DNA of 64,000 bases. Origin: Blumeriella jaapii. Lineage: Eukaryota > Ascomycota > Leotiomycetes > Helotiales > Drepanopezizaceae. Numbering within the stretch: position 1 is the stretch's first letter; each line of letters begins with the position of its first letter. Positions 21,480 to 33,089 of the stretch are shown here, piece after piece. Where the stretch lies: the NCBI GenBank assembly GCA_009599575.1, contig VWND01000011.1:744001-808000 (forward strand), given 5' to 3'. The notes under the pieces are model-generated. The model did not search any database and was not told the DNA's origin. It worked only from the letters and a program-made list of their open reading frames with translations. Made by a program: the position numbers and the translations under genes.

Positions 21480-21900
21480 AAAGCGCTACGTAAATATTAA
21501 TTCTATTATTTAAAAACGTAAATTATAGCTATTAGCTTAGCGTCGTAAACTTCGTATTTTTATTTTATAAATTTTTTTTTTTTCGAATAATACGCGATAA
21601 AATACTAACGTGCCTTCGCATCTTTTCCGAATAATTAAAATAATATTCCGCTTATAGCGAATTTCGACGCGTTTGTTTCGATTTGAATTTTTAATCGAAA
21701 ATCGAAATAACGTAATATCGGTGCTTAGCAAAACTTTTTTTTTTAAAAGTAAAAAAGCGACTTTCGCTTCGAATAAAAAACGAAAAAGGCCCGATATTTT
21801 TTTTCGTTGCATTTTTTTTTTAAGATTTGTAATAAATCGGCAAAGTTTAGCGTAGTTTTTAATAAAACGTTTGTAAAAATTAATAAAATCCAAAAATATT
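21480..21900 (-). pseudogene. RNase H relic of GypB copy 1
   Basis: In the correct minus-strand frame the segment reads NASKFAISGIL near 21680, FIAYYSKK near 21590, and KYEVYDAKLIAIIYVFK near 21545. These match the RNase H of Ty3/Gypsy elements. A longer open stretch in another frame (21893-21537) starts in the RT-RNase H connection (DFINFYKRFIKNYAKLCRFI) and then runs out of frame, so a frameshift occurs inside this region. Confidence 0.85.
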
Positions 21901-22570
21901 TTAATATTTCGCCACGTAATAAAAAAAAACTATTTCCGAATTATTTTTTTTTTTAGATCTATTTCAATTTTTGTAAAAATAACGACGAAGCTTAGAAATT
22001 TAATCGTATTCGTATCGAAAGCATATTTTTTCAGATTTCCGTAAAATTTGTTAATACGAAGTTTTTCGAAAACTTTTTTTACCGCGTTTGTATAATCGTC
22101 GGAATTTTCGAAAAATATTAAAATATCGTCGAAGTAAATTATACACGTAACGTTTATTAAACCGACTAAAACTTAATTAATATACGCTTGAAAAATTGCT
22201 AATGCGTTCGAAAGGCCGAAAAATAATACGTAATACTCGAAGTATCCGTAACGAATGCGAAACGCAGTTATTTATTTATTTATTTTTTTTATTCGAAAGC
22301 GATTATACGATTAAATAAAATCTAGCTTAATAAATATTTTAGCTTTTTTTAAACGATTTAAAATTTCGCTTATAAAAAGTAAAAGAATTCGATTTTTAAC
22401 CGTAATTGCGTTTAGACTTTTATAATCGACGCATAATCGTAAACTTTCGTTTTTTTTCGGTATAAATATTACCGGTGCGCCGGTAAAGCTAATAAATCTT
22501 TTTATCCAGCTTTTTTTTAAATTCGAATCGAAATATTCGCGCAATTCGGTAAATTTAAATTCCGACAAAA
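21900..22570 (-). pseudogene. Reverse transcriptase relic of GypB copy 1
   Basis: Minus-strand 22568-22311 is open and includes FTELREYFDSNLKKSWIKRF, GAPVIFIPKKNESLRLCVDY and KSLNAITVKNRILL, the canonical N-terminal RT blocks. The catalytic box reads IIYFDDILIF (22144-22120) with both Asp residues intact. It is the only Gypsy RT box in this window that escaped mutation. Stops remain between these segments, so the protein is not expressed full length. Confidence 0.92.
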
Positions 22571-24827
22571 AATAAATTGATTTTTAAAAAAAGTCCTTTC
22601 TTTTCGCAAAGTTTATTCGATGTTTTATAAAAGAGTAAAAAGCTAAAATAATCGCGGCGGTATCGTTAAAAACGTCGGCGTAATCGTTGTATTTAAAAAA
22701 TAATTAATATTTTTTTTTAATAACTTTTTTTAAAACAATACAAAACGCTTGCTTTTTTTTGGATTTTTTTTTAAAACGTTTAATTATAACGAAATTAAAT
22801 TATAAGCGTTCGATTAAGTATCGCCACGATTTAACTCGAAAGCTTATAACGGAATCGATATTTCGCAACAAAAAAAACCCTAAAATAAATAAAACCCCTG
22901 AGATATTTATATCGCAAACCACGAAATCGCTTTGTATCTTTTTAATTATTCCCTAATTATTAATAACGCGAATAAATTGCGTATACGTGCTGTAAATAAT
23001 TACTTTTTTTTTAACCGTAAATAAATTAATACGTTTTTAAATTGGTTTTTATTTATATTTAATTAATAATTTTTAAATTACGCAGTTTTTTTCGCGCCGC
23101 AATCGATAAAAGCTCGTTTCGTACGAATTTCGCTTTTAGCTTTTTTAATTTCGATTGAAATTATTATTTTCTGCTTTTCTTTTTCGCTCGATCTTATTAG
23201 CAGCGACGAAATTAAAATCGAACGGAAACTTTTTTCGAATTTTTAAATTTATTGGCTTCGAAGCAATTTAAGGCTATATATCTTTTTTTGTTGTATTTAT
23301 AATATTCGATTTTTAAATAATTGGCCATGCGGTGCCTTGTTTTTTGGCAGCGATTGCATTTCGAAAAATAAAAAAAGTCGTTTGAAATTCTTAGATTTTA
23401 AGAAATCTTATTCAAATTATCGTTTTCTCGCTTTCGTTTTTCTTTTTATAACGTATTTTCGAATCGAAAACGATATATATTTGTTTTAATTTTTAAATTT
23501 TAATCGTAAATATAAATTTTTTCTTTTTTTTTTTTTTACGCTCGTTTCGTCGTTTATTATTTTTCGTTTCGTCGCTAATAATTTTATTAGCATTTTCGAT
23601 ACGACGAGCAATTAATATTAATTTTTCGTACGAATTTATAATTGCAATATTGCTTCGTTTAATAATTTTTTTTCGAAAAATAAATCGGAGTTTTGCGAAA
23701 AGCATTTTCTTTTTAGTCGTATCGTTTATTATTTGCAATTGCTATTCGAAATTATTTAAATAAGCAACGAAATCGTTAATTAATTTATATTTTTTTTGCT
23801 TCGCTTTATCGTATAAATTCGAAGCCGCGATTTTTCGATTTTCCGTATTTATTAAAAAATCTAATATCTATTTTTTAAAATCGTTTTATATAATTCGAAT
23901 ATTCGTAAAACGTCGTTCGTATCCGATTTATTTTTTTTTTATTTTATCGTCGAAAGCTAAAATATAAACGTTAATTTTTTTTAAATCAGTACAAAATATT
24001 ACCTTTTTATTCTGGCGGAAACTTCGCTTTGCACGCCGAATAAAAAATTAAGCTTTTTTAGTATTTTTTTTTCGATATATTAAAAGTTTTTTTATTTTTA
24101 ATATTTTTCGGCTCGAATTCGCTATATTTTTTACAAAAGATATAATATGCTTAAAAAAAATACTAAATCGTTTTTAATAAATATTATTTTCGTAATATTT
24201 CGAAAATATCTTATAATAATCGCCGGCTTGGATTATTTTCTGTCTTTTCTTAATTAAAGCGATATTAAAAAATATAAAAACCTTTTTTTCGATATTTTCG
24301 AAAGCGTTAAGTTTTTATTAAAATTATTTAATTTTTTTTCGGAATTCGTTTCGGCGTCTTTTGGCTTTTTCGAATCTTTTGATTATTTCGTAAATCTTTT
24401 TCTCAGTTTTTTTCTGCTTTACTTTAGCTCGTATCTTTTTTACTTTCTTACGTTTATCGTTTTCTTTTTGTTCGGCGCGAATTCGTTTATTAGCCAAATA
24501 AATCAAAGTTTCGGTAAAAAATCCTTCCGAATCGTTTTAAGCGTGGCTTCCTTTAATAATTTCTTAAATAAAAAAAATTAAAAAATCGTCGCGCTCTGGT
24601 AATAAAATATTTTCGACCTTTAGTAAAACTGGTAACGTCGAAGGAAACGATAATACAAAGTTTTTCTGAGCAGCCGAAAGCGCTGGATTTTTAAATAGCT
24701 GAAAATGCATATTCGCTGCGAATGCGAAAAGCTATAATATCGATAATAACGATATAAATATAATAATATAATAAAAGATTGTTTTAATAATATCGAACTG
24801 CCGTTCCGGTAAATAAAAAAATCAAAA
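22571..24827 (-). pseudogene. Gag (and possibly protease) relic of GypB copy 1
   Basis: Minus strand 23738-23493 is open with YEKLILIARRIENANKII, and 24506-24324 has a very Lys/Arg-rich stretch (EQKENDKRKKVKKIRAKVKQ). Near 23375-23330 the frame reads KCNRCQKTRHRMANY, a CCHC knuckle with Gly-to-Arg and final Cys-to-Tyr changes. The order basic/coiled N-terminal part, capsid region, knuckle, RT is normal for Ty3/Gypsy. Protease should lie at about 22600-23250 but no D-T/S-G motif could be read. Confidence 0.7.
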
Positions 24828-25239
24828 TATAAAAATTGAAAAACAGAAAAACATTAGTTTAAATAATAAAACTTAGATAAAATTGGATTGATAATCAGGC
24901 TGATTTCTACTTTTTACATTTTTAATAAAAAACGCTTATAAATATAAAAAAAAATGGAGCCTTCGAGAAAAGTAATTTTCAAAAAACTAAGCGAATCTTA
25001 TTTAATATGCTTTTTCAGCCCCCATCCCGACTTTTTTTCAATTTTTTTTAATATAACCCTAATAACTAGTTTCTTAGCAATTATTTCTATAAAATGTTTT
25101 ACCTAAATATTATTTCCAGCTTTTATAATACTATCCGGCCCCCACGGCCTATTCGCAAAAAGTATTATTCGAGGGTTGGTAGGAGGCAGAGGGTCTTGGC
25201 GGATCACCTGACTTATACACGTGATGTTGGTTCCTGACA
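24828..25239 (-). repeat. GypB copy 1, right (5') LTR
   Basis: About 412 bp, from TATAAAAATTGAAAAACAG to GTTGGTTCCTGACA, alignable end to end with 43306-43719 and partly with 58253-58590. CpA and TpG are well kept in the right half (25130-25239). No left-hand LTR of this copy is present. Confidence 0.88.
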
Positions 25240-25489
25240 GGATGCGAAACGAATAAGCTACCGCTATCGCTACGGCTATTGCTTTTATATTAAAAACCGA
25301 TATTTTCGAAAAAGCGGATCTGATTTTTTTTTTTCAAAACTTACGTTTTAATTTTCGACCCGATATTTATTTTCGTCGATTTTATTAAACTTAATTTTTT
25401 ACGATATTTTTTTAGCGATTATCGTAGAAAAATCGAATATAATATTTAAAAAATAAATATAAAATTATTTATTAAAAAATATTTAAGAA

Positions 25490-26290
25490 ATTTTACAAAC
25501 GAAGTTTGGCAAATAAAAGCTTATTTTAAATATACCGCGGAAAAAGCTTGAAATATTATTTTGCAGCATATGAATTTTTTTTATTCCGATTTTTTAATTA
25601 ATACAGCTAACGTTTTCCGAGTTTTAAACGAACGATTTTTTAATTATAATACGATACAAATGGTTAAGCTTAGATATAACAAGTTTATTATAACCGGAAT
25701 TATATTATATAATAATTTTAAAAGCCGTTTTTATAATTACGCTATTACGAGCAAAATCGATCGTTTTTATTAGTTCGACGATGTATATAAAAAAATCTTT
25801 CCGGCTTTGAAAAACGATTTTCGTTATAAAAAATATAAAATAAAAAGCGATTACAAAGCTTTCTACCAATTCTTTTTTATTATAAATCGGGAAACCCGTT
25901 AAATTCGGGCCGAAAAAAGCTTAGCCCGCCGCTTTTTTGAATCGTTCGCTTTAGCTATCCCAACGGCCGTTGCTTTCGCTAATCCCGGAATAAATAAATT
26001 TAAAGATAATTTAAAAAAGCCGGACTAGCGTTTCATTTCCTTCGCTTCGCCACACCGATTTCTTTTACTGGTATTAATAGCGAAGCGATTTAATCGCTTG
26101 ATTTTTTCTGAAATTATTTGTTACGCTTATAAGAAAATCGGCTATTTCGTTCGCAATTGCTTTTTGATTTTCCGATTAAACAAAAAAATTGCCGAATTAA
26201 CGATAAATAAAATCTTCGATAACTTTTTTTTTAAAAAACTTTTAAACTGTAAAAAAATCTATTTTCGCGGTTTTAGCTACGATTTATAAT
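25490..26290 (+). pseudogene. Gag relic of GypC copy 1
   Basis: A long segment, from about 25491 to 26290 with a few stops, reads as a Ty3/Gypsy capsid. It includes NEVWQIKAYFKYTAEKA, VFRVLNERFFNYNTIQMVKL and NNFKSRFYNYAITSKIDRFY. It is followed by a CCHC knuckle at about 26120-26163 read as CYAYKKIGYFVRNC. There the second Cys, the Gly and the His have become Tyr, Lys and Tyr, all explainable by G-to-A or C-to-T transitions. Downstream, LNKKIAELTINKIF matches copy 2. Confidence 0.85.
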
Positions 26291-26938
26291 ATAATTTGAA
26301 ATTTGATTTTCGTTTATCAATAAGCGAGCGATAATATTTAATTTAAATAAAACTAATACGCAATAAATTATTTATTAAAATATACATATATATCGACGGC
26401 GAAATTAATATTTTCGAAAACTATAAAATCTTTTTTTTGCTTATCAGCTTTTCAAACGATTAAATATATAAAGTTTTTACTTTTCTTTAAACTAATCGTT
26501 TTTATAAATTACAATAGCGAGCCTAGCGATTTTATTCGCTTTGCTATACTTTTTATTTTTATTATTAATCGCCGGCGAATAAATTTCTCGTTTTTAATTA
26601 TAAATCTAGGATTTTCAAACGTATTGCTAAATCGCAAATTCTTTTAATACTACGATTTAAAGCAATTTTTCAAAGGCAATTTAAATTTGATATAGCTAAT
26701 AAATATGTTTATTGTATTTTATTTCGAAAATAAGGGTTTTTTAAACTTTTTTATACCGGCGCAAAATTATTAAACCGAGGCCGACCGAAAAAAATGCGCT
26801 TATAAAAACTATTATAGCATTTAGTAAAAAATTATTTAATTAATCGGCTGGCCAAATCTTTTGTTTCGCCAAAAAAAAAAAATATAAAAAAAAAAAAAAA
26901 AAAATCGATTATACGATTTTCCGGCTTTTTTTTCTGCG

Positions 26939-27235
26939 ATGCCGAACTTTCGAAATTCGATTTTTACGAAAATCACAAATAGCGTAAGTTTTATTTCTGC
27001 GGTTGTTATAAATGCAATTTATATTCGCTTCGTTAAACAATGCCGAAAAGCTAGACGTAACGGAACCAAGCTTTTTATAAAATTTACTTTCGTTTTTTTA
27101 ATTACGAATATAAATAAAAAATTGAATCGACGAACTTTGGCCAGAAAGAATTTTAATTTAATTAAATTGGCTGTCGTAAATAATATCGATTCAATTACGG
27201 CGTTGAAAATCAAATACAAAACCAACGATTTTTAA
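26939..27235 (+). pseudogene. Probable protease/linker region of GypC copy 1
   Basis: An open plus-strand stretch of 98 codons lies between the knuckle and RT, where the aspartic protease is expected. The catalytic D-T/S-G cannot be read. Assignment rests on position only; the reverse strand is also partly open here. Confidence 0.4.
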
Positions 27236-27349
27236 ATAAATTAAAAGCTTTTTTCCGAATACGAAAAATTCCGAAAACTATTTAAAAAAAAAAAACTTAG
27301 ACGTATTAATTTTTAAAGCGACCAAAAATCGATTATAAAATAAAATTCG

Positions 27350-28010
27350 TAAGGCCGAATATATTAATTACAAAATTTTTGCGGCGTTTAATCGACGAAC
27401 AGTTTAATAAATTAAAACAGTATATTAAGGATTATTTTTATAAAGGTTTTATAGCTTTTTCCAACGCTTTTTTCGCCGCATTAATCTTTTTTTATCAAAA
27501 AATCTGATAAATCAATGCGTTTATGCGTCGATTATCGTAAATTTAACGCTTTTATCAAAAAGAATTTATATCTTTTTTTTATTAATAAATAAAATAATAG
27601 CACGCATGTCCAAAGTTAAAATTTTTATAAAAATCGATATTTAATAAATATTTTACCGAATTTGTATGTACGAAGATTCCGAAAAGCTTATTATTTTTCG
27701 TATCCGGTACGAAATATACAAATACAAAATGCTGCTTTTCGGGTTAACAAACGGCTTTGCCACGTTTCAGCGTTTTATTAACGATATTTTTATAAAATAT
27801 TTAAACGACTTTTGCTTCGCTTATATTAACGATAATTTGATATATTTAAAAAACGAAGCAAAGTATTTTATTTACGTTAAAAATAATAATAGCGATTTTG
27901 CGAAATAATAATTTTTAAGCCGATATTAAAAAATGCGAATTTAACGTTATAAAAACGAAATTTTTAAAATTTATAATTAATACAAAAAAAATAAAAATCG
28001 ATCTTTTCAA
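27350..28010 (+). pseudogene. Reverse transcriptase relic of GypC copy 1
   Basis: The N-terminal part reads EQFNKLKQYIKDYFYKGFIA (about 27405), with SNAFFAALIFF nearby. The open stretch 27666-27908 gives RIRYEIYKYKMLLFGLTNGF, ATFQRFINDIFIKYLNDF and the catalytic box AYINDNLIY. The first Asp of Y-x-D-D has become Asn. Stops separate the pieces. It is the same type of RT as in GypC copy 2. Confidence 0.9.
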
Positions 28011-28119
28011 AATAAAAATAATTAATACCTAATTAAAAACACGTCGAAAATATACGTGGAATACAAAGTTTCCTGGGTTTTTGCAATTTTTACCGCCGAT
28101 TTATAATTAATTATAACCG

Positions 28120-28490
28120 GATTTGCCGATCTTTCACAGCTTTTATATGCAAAAAACGCTTTTTTTTATTTTACAGCTGAATATAAAAAAGCTTGGGAAA
28201 CTTTGCGAAAAGCTTTTCAAACGGCTTTTATATTATGTTATTACGATTTTTTCCAAACAGATTCGCCTGGAAACCGATTTATTTAATAATATAATCGCAG
28301 GCGTTTTTTTACAAATTTTTAAAACAACGGATTTTATTATTTGATCGTTTTTTTTTTTAAAAATAATAAAAAACGCCGAGCTGAATCATTTAATTTACGA
28401 CAAAAAACTTTTTGCAATTTTCAGATCGTTTAAAAACTACAAAATCGAATTATTAAAAATATAAAAAATCGGTATACGTTTATATCGATT
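28120..28490 (+). pseudogene. RNase H relic of GypC copy 1
   Basis: The open stretch 28123-28344 includes KKLGKLCEKLFKRLLYYVIT, FSKQIRLETDLFNNIIAGVF and LQIFK, the connection and first RNase H blocks. At 28375-28440 AELNHLIYDKKLFAIFRSFK follows in another frame. Order and spacing are normal for a Ty3/Gypsy Pol. Confidence 0.88.
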
Positions 28491-29039
28491 ACCGGGCTTT
28501 AAAATACTTTATAATTATCAAAAATCTGACAGCTAAATAAGCACGATAAGCCGAATTTTTCGCCGAATTTTATTTTATAATAATTTATCGTATTAAAATA
28601 ATTAATACTTTTGCGAATACTTTTTTCCGTCGAAACCAAAACATTTTATTTTTGAAAGCCCGTCAACGAGCTGCTCGAAAATAATAATTATTTTCCGATT
28701 AAAAAATCGATTTTTAAATATTTACGAAAATAGCGTTAATAAATTTTAGCAAAATTGCCGACGATAGCTTTTTACGCAAAACGGAAACGCCGGAAACTCC
28801 GCTATTTTTTATCGAAAAAGAAATTAACGTATCGCTAAATAATAAAAAATTATTTTAATTACGAAATAATCGATAATCTGCCTGCAAATTTTATTAGCGT
28901 CGTTGCTTATAATATTAACGGTTATAACGTAATAAATTCGATAATTCAAGCTAATAAAAAATTTCCGTTTTTGCAAAAATTACGAAAAAAAAAGCTATAA
29001 ATAACTTAGATTACGATCTGATAAAAAAAAAACTTTTTA

Positions 29040-30110
29040 ATTACGGTCGTTTGATTATCTTTTTGAAATCCTTCGAATTGCGAACTTCTTTAATACGCCA
29101 CGTATATAAACAATTTTGCGTAGCATACGCAGAAATAAATAAAACGAAAATCTTTTTAAAAAATTTTTTTTTTGAAAAGGATTTTTAAAAACGATATGGC
29201 CTAATATATTAGCAATTGTAAATATGCTAAAATAAAAGCAAAGCGAAATAAGCCTTTTGGGTTTTTAAACTTTTTTTCCGTTCCGAACCGTTTTTTTATT
29301 AATATTTTATTATAAATTTTCCCGAATTGCTATTCGATAAGAACGGTGATAGCTTCGCTTTGGTTATTATAAACCGCTTTTTTAAAAAAGCAGTTTTTTT
29401 ATTTTGTCAAAAGTCAATTACAGCGAAAAGATTTGCAGAATTGTTTTTCGTCTATTGGATTCGTTATTTCGGCATGTCAGATTTATTTTTAAATAATAAA
29501 AAAGCATAATTCGTATTTATAATATAGCAGAAACTATACCGGATACTAGATATAAAAATTAAATTAATAATTACTTATAATTTTAATATCGACGGTTAAA
29601 CGGAAATTATAAACTAATACGTTAAACAACGTTTTCGCCCATTTTGCATTTATTATCAAAATAATTAAAATCGATTATTCTTTTTAATAAATATCGCGCA
29701 GCTTACGCTTTTTTACGAATTCCTAGGAAAAGTCTTATTTTTCGAAATTTTTAATAGCTACGAAGCCCGCGTTTCTTAGAAATGCAATAATTTTTAATTT
29801 TTAGCTTTAGCTACCGAAACCTTAAATAAGGCGAGCGTTCTGCAATTGGCTTCGCGCGCGAAAAAATTTATTAAATTCGCGCAATTTTTTATTACCGAGC
29901 AATAGGCTAAAATAAAACGCCTGGCCGATAGGCATCGGCGTTCAGTTAATTAAAAAGTAAATAATAAAATAATAATTAATATACGGAATTGAAAAATAAA
30001 TAAGCTATTCCGAAAGCTTTTCGACAAATAGTATGGCCCGGTTAAAGTCTTAAATAAAGTCGGAGAAAGTTGGAAAGTAAAACTACCGTCCGATTGAACG
30101 ATTTATTTAA
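29040..30110 (+). pseudogene. Integrase relic of GypC copy 1
   Basis: The HHCC region can be followed from about 29070 (FELRTSLIRHVYKQF). The catalytic core start is open at 29327-29509: GDSFALVIINRFFKKAVFLF, KSITAKRFAELFFVYWIRYF, and GMSDLFLNNKKA, where the second catalytic Asp region is mutated. At about 29585-29650 NIDGxTEII and QRFRPFCIYYQNN continue the core. The C-terminal part includes ALATETLNKASVLQLASRAK and DRHRRSVN (about 29805-29950), then YGPVKVLNKVGESWKVKLPS (about 30030-30090). Integrase would join cDNA to chromosomal DNA. Confidence 0.9.
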
Positions 30111-30400
30111 TTTTCCATTTTTATTCGTTAAGAAAATACGATTTTAATTTTTTGCCCGGACAAGTAGCGGAATCTTCGGCGCTAATACAATTATTTTTAA
30201 AACAAAACGAATAGAAAATCGAAAGCATTTTAAAATTCCGATTATACAAAAGCGTTTTATAATACAAAATAAATTAAAAAAAAGCAGACGAAGATTTAAA
30301 ATAATATTTTTGTTTAAACGCTATAATAGCCTTTTATATGTTTCGCCGATTTTATTTAAAATATCTACAGGCTTCAGGCCCATTTCGTACGCTATCGCAG
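30110..30400 (+). pseudogene. Chromodomain-like C-terminus of GypC Pol
   Basis: After the integrase, LPGQVAESSALIQLFLKQNE leads into KIESILKFRLYKSVL and YKIN followed by KKADEDLK, with stops where Trp codons are expected. The pattern (w-x-V-E-x-I-L...Y-x-V-K-W...W-x-P-x-x-x-L) is that of the chromodomain at the Pol end of chromoviruses, which directs insertion to heterochromatin by reading modified histone H3. Assignment is by motif spacing and position. Confidence 0.7.
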
Positions 30401-30533
30401 TGATTATAAGCGTATAACGACGGGAAAAATGATTATAACGAATTGAACGATAATAGGCCTAAAATATCAATTGCGAAAACGCGCAGTTTTTTTCGGAAAA
30501 AAGAATAGTATTACGATATTATTCAGGTAGTGC

Positions 30534-30698
30534 GTTAAATTAAGGTTTCAGGTCACGTGGAAGCGCGCACGGCCCCACCGTTGCATTGTATTTATATTTT
30601 CGCCGCCAACGCGTTCTTCGTTCGGTGTCTTTTCTTCCATTTACGAAGCGTAGGGTTAGATCAATACAATCAAGTACATTCCGACCCCAGCCGTAACA
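30534..30698 (+). repeat. Candidate 3' LTR fragment of GypC copy 1
   Basis: About 165 bp of near-normal composition from TGCGTTAAATTAAGG to CCAGCCGTAACA follows the pol end and a short CAGGTAG stretch. It begins with TG and ends with CA, and a TATA-like run is inside. It joins GypA copy 2 abruptly at 30699. No second copy is available to prove it is an LTR, so the call is tentative; the minus-strand frame running across the joint is chimeric. Confidence 0.45.
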
Positions 30699-30908
30699 GC
30701 TTTTATTTATTAGTACGTCGCTATTTAAATAATCGTACGAATTCAAATCTTCGGAATACGCTTTCAGCCAATTTATAAGTTTTGCAAAAAAACCGGGAAG
30801 CTTTTGATGCGCTAAGTGAAAATCGCGCATTTTCAAAAGAGCGTATATAAAATCAAACGCGAAATACCACGTGAAATTTTTATTTAAATTATTTTAAAAA
30901 GCTTTGTA

Positions 30909-32216
30909 CTAAAAGGTTTTTCGTTGCATTCGACAGGCGATTAATTTTTCGATTTCGTATTTAAGCTCGCTAATTATATTAATAAGCTCAAAAGCTAAAT
31001 TAATCTGATTTGGGAACGCGTCATCAGTTGTTTTAAGCAGTCGATTAGCGTGAAAAACTGGATGTACGTTTATAATATTAAAAAGGTTTAGTTTAAAAGC
31101 GTTATCGAAAATTTTGGTTATAATTTTAAAAAAACCGTTTATAAAATTGTCGAATTTGCGGAAAGGCCGGAAGGTCGGAAATAAACGCATATCGAGTTAT
31201 ACGTAATCGCCAACGTTAAAATCGATCGCGCGGCGAAACTTATTCGCATTTTTATTTATTTTATCGTAAGCTTATTAAAAATGCGATTTAGCGAAGTTTT
31301 AAGCGTCGTAATAGCGGCGAGCGTACGTACGAGCTTCGTTTGCGTTTAGCTTATATAAAAGATTGGAAAAAAAAAGTATGGAGCTTCCAGTGTTAATTAA
31401 TTTAAGAAATATAATCGTATACAGTTTCAAAAAATAAAAAGCCATTTAAAGTTTCGTAAAAAAATTATTTAAGCGAAATCTATTATTAAAAGAAAATCGT
31501 TTTAATCGTTTTAATAAAAGTTTACGAAAGATCGAAAGCGTTTTTGCAAATATTAATTGTAAATCTCGGTTTAACCGTCGGTTTCGGAATAAGCGGCTGT
31601 CGAAAGCTTTAGTTGCGTATCGAATATTTTGTTTAATTCAAACCAGAAAATAAACTAATATTAAAAGCTACGATCGCTAATAATACTTTTTAAAAGTCCA
31701 AAATACTTATATACGTAAAATATATACAATTTAGCGAAGCTTCGAGCATCGATATTTTTATAATAAAAAATCGAAATAGCTTACTTAAAAAAGCGATTTA
31801 TTATTACGAACACGTTATCGTAATCGTGTTTGTTTTTGTTAAAGCTGCAAAAATCTAATATAACGTGTTTTTAAAAATTGTTAAAAACAGAAAAAAGCTG
31901 AAAAAAGCCGGGGCGCTTATTTTTTAAAACAAAACTTTTTCGATAAATATAGCAATTGCGATAATACTATTTTACGAGAGCTGTTATACCTCGCTAATAA
32001 TATATTCGAAAGCAATTGCGTAGTTTTGCGAACGTTGAAATAAGCGATGGAAATCTGATCGTGCACTTTTCGTACAAAAGCCAAACGAAAATAATCGACG
32101 TTTGGGATTATTAAACGATCGTAATAAAATAATAAATCGCGTTTAAATATATACAAAATATTATTATCGTCGTTTCCTTTTGTAGCGTTTCGTACAGCTT
32201 TTTTTCGAAAGGCCAT
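30909..32216 (-). pseudogene. Integrase relic of GypA copy 2
   Basis: The N-terminal zinc-binding region is open at 32216-31917: NILYIFKRDLLFYYDRLIIP, RKVHDQISIAYFNVRKTTQL. The C-terminal SH3-like region is open at 31190-30909: FRKFDNFINGFFKIITKIFD, NVHPVFHANRLLKTTDDAF, then a basic tail ending RMQRKTF. The core in between (about 31200-31900) is decayed. The C-terminal tail shows no chromodomain. Confidence 0.88.
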
Positions 32217-32589
32217 TAGGCTGCTAGCTGTGCGATTAGCGTAGAAAATTTGGTTAACGATACGAAATGCGAAAGAAAAATCAGCTATTTTAATAATAAA
32301 AACAGCTGTTTCGAAAACCGTGAAAAATCGAAGTTTTTCAGTTAAAAAGCGGTGATTAATCTGATCGGCTCGAAAAAGAATTTGCAGGCGTTGGGTGCGT
32401 TTAAAAGAATTTTGGCGGTCGAATTCGCTCGTACGACGTATTAATACGTTAGCTAAAGAATTATGTTTACTTGGTTTGTACGTAACAAAAAAGTTGTAAT
32501 CGGCGAAAAGCTCGGCCTAGCGTATTTATCGAACGTTTAAAAGTTTGAAAATTTTAAAATATCTTAAAGCTTTAAAATTAATAATAATT

Positions 32590-32870
32590 TTAATTTAATC
32601 AACTAAATCAGCTAGTTTAGCACGAAAGTTATTTAAAAATCTTACGATTGCGAATATTTTTTGGTCGTATACGACGTAGTTTAATTTTGCGAAAGCTATA
32701 ATTTTACTAAAATAAGCGATTAAAAACCAATCGTCGCTATGGAATTGCGAAAGCATAAAAGCTATTACGCCGTCGGAAGCGTCAGTTTTTAATATAAAAA
32801 AAAAATCTTGATCATAATATTATAAAACTGGTGCAATAGTAAAAATTAATATAAAAAGGTCGAAACTTTT
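32590..32870 (-). pseudogene. RNase H relic of GypA copy 2
   Basis: Collinear with 15054-15293 of copy 1 and alignable by eye, but with more stops. The A-E-L-N-Y/D-K-E-L box lies near 32660-32710 on the minus strand. Confidence 0.75.
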
Positions 32871-33089
32871 TAATATTCAGAAATAAAATTGTAAAAAACG
32901 TTAGCCTTAGTTAAATAAACCAAAGGCTTTGCAATTATACCGTAGTTTCGAATAAAACGTCGATAAAAGTTATAAAAACCAAAAAGGCTTTATACACTTT
33001 TTATAATAATAAAAGGTTTTTAATAAACGATTACGAAAACTTTTTCTGAGTTTATTTTTAAGTTTTTAATTAAAATAATAAAATTTAAA

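Larger units (their letters stand above)
10565..25239 (-). mobile_element. GypB copy 1: Ty3/Gypsy retrotransposon, interrupted by nested insertions
   Basis: On the minus strand from the right there is a 5' LTR (24828-25239), gag, RT, RNase H, integrase and a post-integrase region. The last is cut at 11252 by the Dwf/GypA nest and resumes at 19364. Comparison with GypB copy 2 shows that 11250 and 19369 were adjacent. The 3' LTR is missing: similarity to copy 2 begins only at about 10565, against the solo Dwf LTR. Excluding insertions the element spans about 6.6 kb. Stops and frame breaks occur throughout, although the RT catalytic YFDD is still intact. Confidence 0.85.
25240..30698 (+). mobile_element. 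GypC copy 1: chromodomain-type Ty3/Gypsy retrotransposon
   Basis: On the plus strand the order is gag with zinc knuckle, spacer/protease, RT, RNase H, integrase and a chromodomain-like C-terminus, then a candidate 3' LTR. The domain order and the terminal chromodomain place it with the chromoviruses. The 5' LTR is missing: the element starts directly against the GypB LTR. All frames are heavily stopped. Copy 2 at 6325-10266 belongs to the same family. Confidence 0.88.

Noticed and set aside
30540..30836. 98-codon minus-strand frame
   Set aside because: Chimeric across the joint at 30698/30699: the start is GypA post-integrase sequence, the end is the candidate GypC LTR.
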